Shown here: in pieces, positions 1-6,152 of the stretch | Numbering within the stretch: the stretch's first letter is position 1 | Layout: the number at the start of each line of letters is the position of its first letter | From: CAZCBN01 sp964496975 | GTDB taxonomy: Bacteria > Planctomycetota > Phycisphaerae > Phycisphaerales > UBA1924 | Length of the DNA stretch: 6,152 nucleotides | Assembly: GCA_964496975.1 (NCBI GenBank) | Contig: CAZCBN010000161.1 | Location: forward strand, 1 to 6,152 | Direction: 5' to 3' | The notes under the pieces: generated by a model | What the model saw: only the letters and a program-made list of their open reading frames with translations | Told to the model about the DNA's origin: nothing | Database searches by the model: none | Program-made: the position numbers and the translations under genes

Positions 1-2
1 CG

Positions 3-905
3 GCCGCGGCGACCATCGAAAGCCTCGCCCAGGCCCTGCCCGGGCAGGCGTACGCGGCGGTGGGCGTCGCCCTGCTGGGGGCGGTGGCGCTCTGGCTCTT
101 TGGCGCGAAGCTCCTGAAGCAGGCGTTCGCGGTGCTGGGCCTCGCCGTCGGCGGCATGACGGGCCTGGTGCTTCTGCCCTCGGTGGGCCTGGATGACGTG
201 GGCGGGGCCGCGGGGTGGCTCGTGGGCCTGCTGAGCGGGGCGGCCGTGGGGCTCGTGCTCGCGCTGGTCACGCTGAAACTCGCCGTGACGCTCGCCAGCG
301 GCCTCGCCTTCGCCGTGGCGGGGCTGGTCGCGGCGCTGGTCTACGTGCAGCACATGCCCGCGGGCGGCGGCAGCGGGCCCGGCCCGGGCGGAACCACCGG
401 CGCCCCCTCGGCCCTCTTCAGCACCGTCGCCCCCGGCTCGGGCCGCACGCCCGCCGAGGCCGCGGCGGCCCTCAGCACCGAGTCGCTCACCCGGTTCTTC
501 GAGCCGCTCTCGGGCGTGGCCGACCGGCTGCGGGGCGTCGCGGAGCAGGGCGGCACGATCGTCTCGGCCCGATGGGAGGCCCTGCCGCCGAAGAGCAAGG
601 TCGTCGTGCTGGGCTCCACCACCGCGGGCTTCGCGTTCGGCCTGCTCGTCGGCTTCTTCCTGCCCAAGCGCTCGGCGGCCCTCGTGACGGCCCTGCTGGG
701 CTCGGCCCTCACGCTCGTGTGCGCCGGCATGCTCGTGGACGCCTACGGCACGCCGGGCCTGCGCGGCATCTTTGACCAATCGCCCCAAACCTGGGCGATC
801 GTCTGGGCCATCGCGTCGCTCATCGGGATGGTCGTGCAGCTCAGCGGCTTCGGCAAACGCCGCGGCAAACGCAGCGACGACGAGGGCGACGGCGACGACG
901 AGTAA
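3..905 (+). CDS. Polytopic membrane protein of unknown function (5' end probably outside window)
   Basis: I do not recognise a definite family. A GTG at position 60 gives 281 residues, but the same frame stays open to the left edge with plausible protein sequence (AATIESLAQALPGQAYAA), so the true start is probably upstream and the gene is entered as partial. Counting from the GTG, about seven hydrophobic segments are visible near residues 4-20, 22-41, 50-71, 73-96, 180-201, 206-228 and 243-262. The first four are rich in Gly/Ala/Val/Leu, with small-residue spacing that suggests tightly packed helices. Between segments four and five is a soluble stretch (about 98-178) that begins with a Gly/Pro/Ser linker and continues as a possible amphipathic region. 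The C-terminus is a basic patch (GKRRGKR) followed by an acidic tail (DDEGDGDDE). The layout faintly recalls small polytopic families such as DUF4203/TMEM198-like proteins; that is a guess. The gene is convergent with nuoN and need not be functionally linked to complex I. It ends with TAA at 903-905. Confidence 0.7.
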   Translation, partial: AAATIESLAQALPGQAYAAVGVALLGAVALWLFGAKLLKQAFAVLGLAVGGMTGLVLLPSVGLDDVGGAAGWLVGLLSGAAVGLVLALVTLKLAVTLASGLAFAVAGLVAALVYVQHMPAGGGSGPGPGGTTGAPSALFSTVAPGSGRTPAEAAAALSTESLTRFFEPLSGVADRLRGVAEQGGTIVSARWEALPPKSKVVVLGSTTAGFAFGLLVGFFLPKRSAALVTALLGSALTLVCAGMLVDAYGTPGLRGIFDQSPQTWAIVWAIASLIGMVVQLSGFGKRRGKRSDDEGDGDDE

Positions 906-1013
906 ACCCCGCCCGACGCGCCCGCTCGACGCCCGCCCGCCTGCGAGGCCGTCCGGGCCGAACGCCCGCCCGGTGACTCACTCACCCACGCACTCACTCA
1001 CTCGCTCATTGAC
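906..1013. other. Convergent intergenic region between membrane protein gene and nuoN
   Basis: This 108-bp gap separates two genes that end tail to tail. Its left part is C-rich and contains two copies of GCCCGCCCG (around 931 and 964). Its right part is most of the CTCA array described separately. A weak stem is possible (CCGGGC at 953-958 with GCCCGG at 968-973, 9-nt loop), but neither strand has a T-run after it, so I do not call a terminator. No promoter is expected here, because both genes point inward. Confidence 0.6.
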
Positions 1014-1020
1014 TCACTCA
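973..1020. repeat. Imperfect tetranucleotide (CTCA/TGAG) array spanning the nuoN stop
   Basis: Read in steps of four from position 977, the eleven units are CTCA, CTCA, CCCA, CGCA, CTCA, CTCA, CTCG, CTCA, TTGA, CTCA, CTCA. Seven are exact, three differ at one base and one at two. A further degenerate unit (GTGA) precedes them at 973-976. The phase is unbroken throughout, so this is a decayed or interrupted microsatellite and not chance composition. On the minus strand each intact unit reads TGAG. Because the period is 4, TGA stops fall in all three minus-strand frames. The nuoN stop (1014-1016) is one of them. Confidence 0.8.
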
Positions 1021-2744
1021 ACAGCCGACGCCACCGCCGCCGCATCCGCGACGTCCGCGGCCGTGGCCGTGGCCGTGGCCGTGGGCGCGAGCGTGGTGGG
1101 CTCGTCCACCGCGCCTCGTTCCTCACCCGCGGGCAGGGCCGGCGCGACGGCCCGCGACGGCGTCGCCTGCGGCAGCCACGCCCCGCCGTAGAACGCCGCC
1201 CGCAGGCTGCCCTCGGTCAGCGGCTGGGCGAAGAGCACCAGCAGCACCGTGCCGCCGGCCGAGGCGGCAACGGCGATAAGACGCGAGCCGGAGGGCGAGA
1301 GCCGCACGTTGTCGGGCCGCGTCGTGTCGCGCGGGTCGAGGTACGCCGCGGCGAGGATGCGCAGGTAGTAGAACGCTGCGATCGCCGAGTTGATGCCCAG
1401 GATCACCGCCAGCGGCACCTCGTTCGACGCGACCGCCGACGTGAACAGGCCCAGCTTGCCGAAGAAGCCCAGCAGCGGCGGCAGGCCCAGCAGGCTCAGC
1501 ACGCACACGGCCATCGCCGCGGCGAGGTGCGGCGCGCGCCGGTTCAGGCCCCGCAGGTCGGCGATCTCGTCCACCTCTTCCGGGCCGCCGGGCGTCTGCC
1601 GCTCCAGGCAGGCGAGCACGGCGAACGCGCCGACGTTCATCACGCCGTAGCACAGCAGATAGAACAGCGTGGCGGCGAGGCCGTTGTCGCTGAAGCGCGG
1701 GCCGCCGTCGGTCGCCGTCAGGCCCGGGCCGGCGAGCACGCCGACCAGCATGTACCCCGAGTGCGCGACCGACGAGTACGCCAGCATGCGCTTCACGGAA
1801 GACTGCAGCACCGCGAGCGTGTTGCCCACAAACATCGTCGCGACCGCGACGATCCACAGGAGCCACGCGATGGGCTCGGGCAGGTCGCCCCCGCCGCGCC
1901 AGCCCACCACGCCGCAGACGAGCATGAGCGCCAGCATGCCCGCCGCCTTGGGCACAAAGGCGAGCATCGCCGACACGCCCGACGCCGCGCCCTGGTAGAC
2001 GTCGGCCACGTAGAAGTGCATCGGCACCGCCGCGACCTTGAAGCACAGCCCCAGCAGCGAGATCACCACGCCCGCGAGCGCGATGGCGTTCAGCCCCTTC
2101 GCGTCGGCGGCCTGGGCCCGCAGCACGGCGGCGATCTCGCCCAGGTCGGTCGAGCCCGTCGCGCCGTAGAGCAGCGCGAAGCCGTACAGGAAAACCGCCG
2201 CGCCCAGAGCGCCCAGGAAGAAGTACTTGACCCCCGCCTCCTGGCTCCGCGTGCCGCGCGTGCTGATGGTCACCATCACGTACGTCGGCAGGCTCGTGAG
2301 CTCCAGCGCGAGGAAGAGCCAGATGAGGTCGTTCGCCGAGCCGACGAGCATCAGCCCCGTGAGGCTGAAGAGGAAGAAGCTGTAAAACTCCGCCCGGTTG
2401 CTGCGCAGCGCGTCGAACGTGCCGCGGCCGGCGCGGATGAGCGCCTCCGACTCGCGGTCCACCGTGCCCGCCAGCAGCGGCGTGAGCATGAGCCCCACCA
2501 CCGCCACCAGGCTCTTGAAGTACGGCGCGATCCACGGGAAGAGGTACGACGGCGCGAGCCCCTCGTCCGCCCGGCCGGGCCCGATCGCCGGCACGGCGAG
2601 CACGCCCGCCGTCACCAGGCCGATGGCGCAGAAATACCCGCAGAGCCGCCGCACCGGGTAGCTCGGCGAGAGCCCCAGCACCATCACCACGCACGTGGTG
2701 AGGAAGAGCGCGATCTCGGGTGCGATGAGCGACAGCGTGTCCAT
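1014..2744 (-). CDS. nuoN: NADH-quinone oxidoreductase subunit N (complex I antiporter-like subunit)
   Basis: NuoN is one of three antiporter-like subunits in the membrane arm of respiratory complex I. Together they couple NADH oxidation and quinone reduction to proton export across the inner membrane. The 576-residue product has the family's many-helix pattern. The residues equivalent to the E. coli channel set are visible: E148 in LALELTSLPTYV (TM5 Glu), K236 in LCFKVAAVPMHFYVADVYQG (TM7 Lys), K266 in FVPKAAGM (TM8 Lys) and K430 in LLGFFGKLGLF (TM12 Lys). The VKRMLAYSSVAHSGYM signature is at about 318-332. The assignment over NuoM/L rests on the PMHFYVADVYQG and GFFGK motifs and on being third in the L-M-N order. 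It is about 90 residues longer than the E. coli protein (485). Extra length includes a charged stretch near 95-118 and a low-complexity Ala/Thr/Val tail after about residue 530. The start ATG overlaps the nuoM stop by one base (TGATG). The stop lies in a CTCA array. It is probably the last gene of the operon. Confidence 0.95.
   Translation of the reverse strand: MDTLSLIAPEIALFLTTCVVMVLGLSPSYPVRRLCGYFCAIGLVTAGVLAVPAIGPGRADEGLAPSYLFPWIAPYFKSLVAVVGLMLTPLLAGTVDRESEALIRAGRGTFDALRSNRAEFYSFFLFSLTGLMLVGSANDLIWLFLALELTSLPTYVMVTISTRGTRSQEAGVKYFFLGALGAAVFLYGFALLYGATGSTDLGEIAAVLRAQAADAKGLNAIALAGVVISLLGLCFKVAAVPMHFYVADVYQGAASGVSAMLAFVPKAAGMLALMLVCGVVGWRGGGDLPEPIAWLLWIVAVATMFVGNTLAVLQSSVKRMLAYSSVAHSGYMLVGVLAGPGLTATDGGPRFSDNGLAATLFYLLCYGVMNVGAFAVLACLERQTPGGPEEVDEIADLRGLNRRAPHLAAAMAVCVLSLLGLPPLLGFFGKLGLFTSAVASNEVPLAVILGINSAIAAFYYLRILAAAYLDPRDTTRPDNVRLSPSGSRLIAVAASAGGTVLLVLFAQPLTEGSLRAAFYGGAWLPQATPSRAVAPALPAGEERGAVDEPTTLAPTATATATAADVADAAAVASAVE
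1059..1082. repeat. Four perfect GGCCGT hexamers inside the 3' end of nuoN
   Basis: Four perfect tandem copies of GGCCGT run from 1059 to 1082. On the minus strand they read as Ala-Thr dipeptides and produce the TATATATA stretch of the NuoN C-terminal tail (about residues 555-562). Since the unit is six bases, copy-number changes would keep the nuoN frame and alter the tail by two residues per unit. Confidence 0.8.
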
Positions 2745-2759
2745 CAGCGGCTCGCCTCC
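2742..2759 (-). promoter_or_regulatory. nuoM/nuoN translational coupling site with Shine-Dalgarno
   Basis: On the minus strand the nuoM stop and nuoN start share one base in TGATG (2746 to 2742). A GGAGG (complement of 2755-2759) lies 10 nt upstream of the nuoN ATG, inside the last codons of nuoM. The overlap fixes the nuoN start and suggests that ribosomes finishing nuoM reinitiate on nuoN, keeping the two subunits in balance. Confidence 0.7.
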
Positions 2760-4693
2760 ACCAGCGCGGCCTCAGGAGCCGCCTCGGCCACACCGTTCGC
2801 CCCGGCCGGGCCGCGCGGCGAGGCCCGCCCGGCGCCGAGCCAGCCCATCACCAACCGACCGTCCGCCGGAGCGTTCTCGGCGTACCGCTGCACCAGCGCG
2901 ACCTGCTTGTTCACGGGCGCCTCAAGGGCCGACAGCAGCGGCTTGGGATAAAGCCCGAACACCACGCACGGGAAGGCCAGCGCCGTGAGGCACAGCACCT
3001 CGCGCGTCGTCAGGTCCGCGGGCAAGGGGCCGCGCGGGCGGACGTGGGCCACGTTGAAGACCTTCGCGGCCGGCTCGCCGCCGTGCCCGTGGCCGTGCTC
3101 GTCGTGGGGTTCCTTCAACGGGCCCCACACCACCTTCGCCAGCATCGTGAGCAGGTACATCGCCGCGACGATGACGCCCGTGGCCGCGGCGAAGCCGAAC
3201 CAGGGCCCCAGCGGGCCGAAGGTGGCACCGGCGGAGATGTCGCTCGTGCGGGCGGCCGTCCAGGGCGTGTGGCTCTGGAACGCGCCCATGGTGCACAGGA
3301 ACTCGCTGACAAAGCCGTTGAGCCCCGGCAGGCCCACGCTCGCCATCGTGAAGAAGACCATGAAGAACGACCAGACGGGCATCTTCGCCGCGAGGCCGCC
3401 GACCTTGTTCATGTCGCGCGTGTGGTACCGCTCGTACATGAAGCCGATGAGCAGGAAGAGCGCCCCGGTCGAGAGGCCGTGGTTGATCATGTAGAGAACG
3501 CTGCCGGTGAGGCCCGCGGTGTTCAGCGCGAACAGCCCCAGCACGCAGAAGCCCAGGTGGCTCACCGAGGAGTAGGCGACCAGCTTCTTGACGTCCGTCT
3601 GCACCCAGCAGATGAGGCCGGCGTACACGATGCCGATGATGCTCAGCACGCCGATGATCGGCGCGAGGTCGTACGCCGCGACGGGCGTGAGCGGCAGCAC
3701 GAAGCGGTAGATCGCGTACGTCCCCAGCTTCAGGAGCACGCCTGCCAGCACCACGCTGCCCGCCGTCGGCGCCTCGGTGTGCGCGAGGGGGAGCCAGGTG
3801 TGGAAGGGGAACAGCGGCACCTTCACCGCGAAGCCGCACAGCATCGCCAGCATCACGAGCGTCTGCTCGGCGGGGCTCAGCAGCACCGCGCACCGCAGCG
3901 TGAGCGTGGTGATGTCGAGCGTCAGGCCCGCGTCGCCGTCGGCCCGCGTGCTCGCGGCCCACGCCGCGTAGACGAGGCCCGCGAGCGCGATGAGCGAGCC
4001 CGTGAACGTGTACAGGAAGAACTTCACCGCCGCCCGCTTGCGGTTGCTCGAGCCGAACTCGTTGATCAGCACGAACATCGGCAGCAGCGTGAACTCGAAG
4101 CAGATGTAGAACAGCACGAGGTCGCGCGCCGCAAAGACGCCCGCCATCGCCGCCTGCAGCACGAGCAGCCAGCCGTAAAACAGCTTGGGCTTCTCCGTCA
4201 CCGCGTTCCACGACCCCAGCACGCAGATGGGCCCCAACAGCCCGGTGAGCCCCAGCAGCAGGGCCGCCACCGTGTCCACCCCCACGCTGAACCGCAGGCC
4301 GAGCGCGGGAAGCCAGTCCCACCCGGCCTCGGCCTGAATCTCAGCGCTGCCCCAATCCAGCGTCGCCAGCAGCCGCGCGATGAGCGCGGCCGAGGCCAGC
4401 GTGCCGCCCAAGGCCCACACCTTCGCCGCCGCCGCGGGCCGCGCCACCGCCCCCGCCGCGAACACCAGCGGCAGGCCGATCAGCGTCGCCAGGATCCACG
4501 CCTGCGGCATGAGCGGCGCGGCGATCACCGCCACCACCGTCACCGCCATCGCCACCAGGCCCACGCCCTTGCCACCAAAGAGCCGCGAGGGATCAAGCCC
4601 CCCCGGGTGCACCGAGGCGGACGCGCCGCCCCCGTGCGCATGCGGCTGCCCGTGCGGGTGCGGGTGGGAATGTGAATGGCTCGTCTCGTTCAT
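2744..4693 (-). CDS. nuoM: NADH-quinone oxidoreductase subunit M with His-rich N-terminal tail
   Basis: NuoM is the middle antiporter-like proton-channel subunit of the complex I membrane arm. The core family pattern is clear, with residues matching the E. coli channel set: E200 in FYICFEFTLLPMFVLI (TM5), K291 in GFAVKVPLFPFHTWLPLAHT (TM7), K322 in LLKLGTYAIYRF (TM8) and E464 in GLNGFVSEFL (TM12; NuoM has Glu where NuoL/N have Lys). The signatures VQTDVKKLVAYSSVSHLGF (364-382) and NHGLSTGALF (404-413) are also present. At 649 residues it is about 140 longer than E. coli NuoM (509). The N-terminus (about 1-43) is His-rich, with 9 His in the first 20 residues. It precedes a hydrophobic segment at about 44-61 that lies before the segments aligning with normal TM1 (65-83) and TM2 (92-110), so an extra helix is likely. 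After TM13 there is a short His cluster (HDEHGHGHGG, 530-539). The C-terminus has a roughly 55-residue Ala/Gly/Pro-rich extension. The only start that includes the His tail is the ATG at 4693. It has no well-spaced Shine-Dalgarno (GGGAAAG is only 2 nt away), and a later start near M48 would remove the tail. Confidence 0.95.
   Translation of the reverse strand: MNETSHSHSHPHPHGQPHAHGGGASASVHPGGLDPSRLFGGKGVGLVAMAVTVVAVIAAPLMPQAWILATLIGLPLVFAAGAVARPAAAAKVWALGGTLASAALIARLLATLDWGSAEIQAEAGWDWLPALGLRFSVGVDTVAALLLGLTGLLGPICVLGSWNAVTEKPKLFYGWLLVLQAAMAGVFAARDLVLFYICFEFTLLPMFVLINEFGSSNRKRAAVKFFLYTFTGSLIALAGLVYAAWAASTRADGDAGLTLDITTLTLRCAVLLSPAEQTLVMLAMLCGFAVKVPLFPFHTWLPLAHTEAPTAGSVVLAGVLLKLGTYAIYRFVLPLTPVAAYDLAPIIGVLSIIGIVYAGLICWVQTDVKKLVAYSSVSHLGFCVLGLFALNTAGLTGSVLYMINHGLSTGALFLLIGFMYERYHTRDMNKVGGLAAKMPVWSFFMVFFTMASVGLPGLNGFVSEFLCTMGAFQSHTPWTAARTSDISAGATFGPLGPWFGFAAATGVIVAAMYLLTMLAKVVWGPLKEPHDEHGHGHGGEPAAKVFNVAHVRPRGPLPADLTTREVLCLTALAFPCVVFGLYPKPLLSALEAPVNKQVALVQRYAENAPADGRLVMGWLGAGRASPRGPAGANGVAEAAPEAALVEASR
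4635..4693 (-). repeat. His-rich N-terminal segment of NuoM
   Basis: The first 20 codons of nuoM alternate His with Ser, Pro, Gly and Ala (SHSHSHPHPHGQPHAH, residues 5-20), giving 9 His in 20 residues. On the plus strand it appears as a run of GTG/CGGGTG-type words. Alternating His-X sequences of this kind bind divalent metals such as Zn or Ni in known proteins (for example, the tails of some metallochaperones). Whether it does so here is inference. Confidence 0.7.
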
Positions 4694-4745
4694 GGCTTTC
4701 CCACGCAGGCCGACCCCGGCACCCTGCCCGATCCCTCACGCCGCA

Positions 4746-6152
4746 TCAGAACAGCAGCAACGCCGCGATCAACAACGCGATCGCCACGCCCCCCGCCATC
4801 CGCACGGCGTACCCGTGCAGCACGCCCGACTGGCTCGGACGAAGCCGCCCCGCCGCCCACCGCGGCGCCGCCCCGGCGGCGTCTACCAGCCCGTCGACCA
4901 GCCACTGGTCGATCTTCTCGAACACGTGGCTCAACGCCCGCAGCGGCTGCACGATGACCAGGAAGTAAAACTCGTCCACCAGCCACTTCCGCTCGGCCCA
5001 CGCGCTGAACGGCCGGATCGCCGCCGACACGCCGTCCAGCTTGCTCCGCGAGGCCGTGGTCCGCCCGGCCAGGTGGATGAACCACGCCGAGCCGATGCCC
5101 AGCGCCCCCACCACCGCCGAGATGTAGTACATCAGCTTGTGCGGGTCACCCCCGCCCGGCAGCGTCCCCGCCTCGGCGTCGGCGTGCGCCGCCAGCCCCG
5201 CCGGCACCACCGCCGCGTGCTCTCCGTGCGCCCCGTCATGCCCGCCGGCGTGCGCCGCGTCGGCGCTGTGCGCCTCGTCGGCGCCGTGCCCCGCGTCGGC
5301 CACGTGCCCCGCGTCGGCACTGTGCGCAGCGTGGGCCCACGGCAGCGACCCCACGTCGGCCGTGCTCTCGTGCACCATCTTGCCGGCCCAGCCGTGCTGG
5401 TCGGCGTGGATGAAGTACACCACCGACGCCGCCGCCGAAAGCCCCGCGAGCACCGCCAGCACGCTGTTCATCGCCCACTTCGGCGCGTGCGGGTGGAACG
5501 CCCCGTGCCCCTCGGCCGCCGCGTGCCCGCCGCCGTGCGCGTGCCCATGCCCGTGCGCGTCGGCGTGCCCGTGCCCATGCTCATGTCCATCGCCGTGCCC
5601 GTGCCCGTGGTCCCCGTGCGCATCGTGCCCGTCGTGCCCGTGCTGCTCGTCCCCGGGCTCAAAGTGCACCGGCCCCATGAACACGCGGAAGAACACGCGG
5701 AACGTGTAGTACGCCGTCAGCCCCGCCGTCACCAGCAGCAACACACCCGCCAACGACGACCCCCAGATCGCCTCGCCCGGCGTCACGAACGCCTCGGCCA
5801 GGATCATGTCCTTGCTGAAGTACCCCGCCGTCAGCGGGAACCCCGCCAGGTTCAGGCACCCCACCGCCATCGCGATCGTCACCACGCCCCACCCCTGCAC
5901 CTTGCGCAGGCCGCTCAGCTTCCGCAGGTCCAGCTGGCCCGCGAACCCGTGCATCACCGCTCCGCACGCCAGGAAGAGCGTCGCCTTGAAGAACGCGTGC
6001 GTCAGCACGTGGAACACGCCGCCCGCGCTCGTCAGCACGCCCAGCCCCGCGAACATGTACCCGAGCTGGCTCACCGTCGAGTAGCCCATGATCCGCTTGA
6101 TGTCGTACTGCGCCATCGCGATCGTCGCCGCCCACAGCGCCGTGATCGTCCC
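4746..6152 (-). CDS. nuoL: NADH-quinone oxidoreductase subunit L, 3' part, with two His-rich insertions
   Basis: NuoL is the distal antiporter-like subunit of complex I, with a C-terminal lateral helix that runs along the membrane arm. The window holds the last 468 codons; the frame is open to the right edge, and about 300 N-terminal residues are missing by comparison with E. coli NuoL. Numbering from the first visible codon, the family signature MAQYDIKRIMGYSTVSQLGY is at 13-32. The TM10 Lys is in HVLTHAFFKATLFLACG (K56) and the TM12 Lys in FPLTAGYFSKDMIL (K114), equivalent to E. coli K342 and K399. After TM13 (YYTFRVFFRVFMG) comes a His-rich insertion at 163-222, then TM14 (about 228-248), a second His/Ala/Asp insertion at about 253-323, TM15 (about 337-362), the lateral-helix region (KWLVDEFYFLVIVQPL at 389-404 and on to about 425), and a final TM to the C-terminal LLLF. 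The C-terminal lateral helix and the L-M-N order argue against an Mrp antiporter subunit. The stop is 52 nt before nuoM. Confidence 0.95.
   Translation of the reverse strand, partial: GTITALWAATIAMAQYDIKRIMGYSTVSQLGYMFAGLGVLTSAGGVFHVLTHAFFKATLFLACGAVMHGFAGQLDLRKLSGLRKVQGWGVVTIAMAVGCLNLAGFPLTAGYFSKDMILAEAFVTPGEAIWGSSLAGVLLLVTAGLTAYYTFRVFFRVFMGPVHFEPGDEQHGHDGHDAHGDHGHGHGDGHEHGHGHADAHGHGHAHGGGHAAAEGHGAFHPHAPKWAMNSVLAVLAGLSAAASVVYFIHADQHGWAGKMVHESTADVGSLPWAHAAHSADAGHVADAGHGADEAHSADAAHAGGHDGAHGEHAAVVPAGLAAHADAEAGTLPGGGDPHKLMYYISAVVGALGIGSAWFIHLAGRTTASRSKLDGVSAAIRPFSAWAERKWLVDEFYFLVIVQPLRALSHVFEKIDQWLVDGLVDAAGAAPRWAAGRLRPSQSGVLHGYAVRMAGGVAIALLIAALLLF
5184..5333 (-). repeat. Second NuoL insertion: His/Ala/Asp-rich, with tandem ADxxHx hexapeptides
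   Basis: This lies between NuoL TM14 and TM15. Within it, at 5247-5318, are four tandem six-residue units: ADAGHV, ADAGHG, ADEAHS, ADAAHA. A degenerate fifth (AHAAHS) precedes them. The underlying DNA is an 18-bp repeat rich in GCGTCGGC and CGTGCCCC words on the plus strand. About ten His fall in the 50 codons. Asp and His at fixed spacing is compatible with metal binding, but the regularity may simply reflect expansion of GC-rich repeat DNA. Confidence 0.75.
5487..5666 (-). repeat. First NuoL insertion: Gly-His-rich low-complexity loop
   Basis: Sixty codons with 20 His, mostly as alternating His-X with X = Gly, Ala or Asp (for example HGDHGHGHGDGHEHGHGH), immediately after TM13. On the plus strand it is a run of CGTGCC/CATGCC hexamer-like words, so slippage or unequal exchange could change its length without breaking frame. 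E. coli NuoL has only a very short His-Ala stretch at the equivalent place, so the position tolerates insertion. Confidence 0.8.

Noticed and set aside
953..973. Possible terminator hairpin between the convergent genes
   Set aside because: The 6-bp stem has a 9-nt loop and no T-run on either strand. Short GC stems are frequent by chance at this composition.
772..1191. Plus-strand open frame bridging the intergenic gap and the nuoN 3' end
   Set aside because: The product is Ser/Ala/Thr/Pro low-complexity, overlaps the end of one gene and the antisense of another, and reads the CTCA array as a THSLTRSLTH repeat.
1527..2951. Long plus-strand open frame (474 codons) antisense to nuoN
   Set aside because: Its product is Arg/His/Ala-rich with no domain or membrane pattern. 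It is the shadow expected opposite a GC-rich gene with strong third-position bias, and nuoN is clearly real.
3044..4675. Long plus-strand open frame (543 codons) antisense to nuoM
   Set aside because: Same reasoning: an Arg/Glu/His/Gln-rich low-information product exactly opposite the conserved nuoM core.
5184..5666. A CRISPR array or a metal-transporter (CDF/ZIP) gene suggested by the His-rich repeats
   Set aside because: The repeats lie in frame inside nuoL, have no unique spacers, and are flanked by conserved complex I motifs on both sides. No transporter core motifs are present.
4746..6152. Mrp-type Na+/H+ antiporter subunits (MrpA/MrpD) instead of nuo genes
   Set aside because: The L-M-N order, the NuoN-type third subunit and the NuoL C-terminal lateral helix fit complex I. 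No small Mrp subunits lie between the genes.

Overview
This is a GC-rich (roughly 70% by eye) bacterial window. About 83% of it is the 3' end of a respiratory complex I operon on the minus strand. In transcription order (right to left) it holds nuoL (5' end cut off by the right edge), nuoM and nuoN, the three antiporter-like membrane subunits of the proton-pumping arm of NADH:quinone oxidoreductase. Order, orientation and tight spacing (52 nt between nuoL and nuoM, a 1-nt TGATG overlap between nuoM and nuoN) are typical of a nuo operon end. nuoN looks like the last gene. The key proton-channel Glu/Lys residues are present in NuoM and NuoN, and in the visible part of NuoL, so these read as functional subunits.

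On the left, on the plus strand and convergent with nuoN, is a polytopic membrane protein of no certain family. Its frame is open to the left edge, so its start is probably outside the window. The two genes end tail to tail around a 108-bp gap, positions 906-1013. Most of a period-4 CTCA array lies in this gap, and the nuoN stop codon lies inside the array.

The unusual content is in the complex I subunits. NuoL carries two His-rich low-complexity insertions flanking TM14, one of them with 20 His in 60 residues. NuoM carries a His-rich N-terminal tail before an apparent extra TM helix, plus a short His cluster in the loop equivalent to the first NuoL insertion. NuoN has no His cluster but has a long Ala/Thr-rich C-terminal tail partly encoded by a GGCCGT hexamer repeat. 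The conserved cores are intact, so these look like decorations of complex I rather than a different machine. Metal or proton buffering is a hypothesis only.

High GC, lengthened and low-complexity NuoL/M/N, and weak Shine-Dalgarno signals would fit a marine planctomycete such as Phycisphaerae, but this is a low-confidence guess; other GC-rich phyla are possible. I saw no RNA genes, mobile elements, CRISPR or defence genes.
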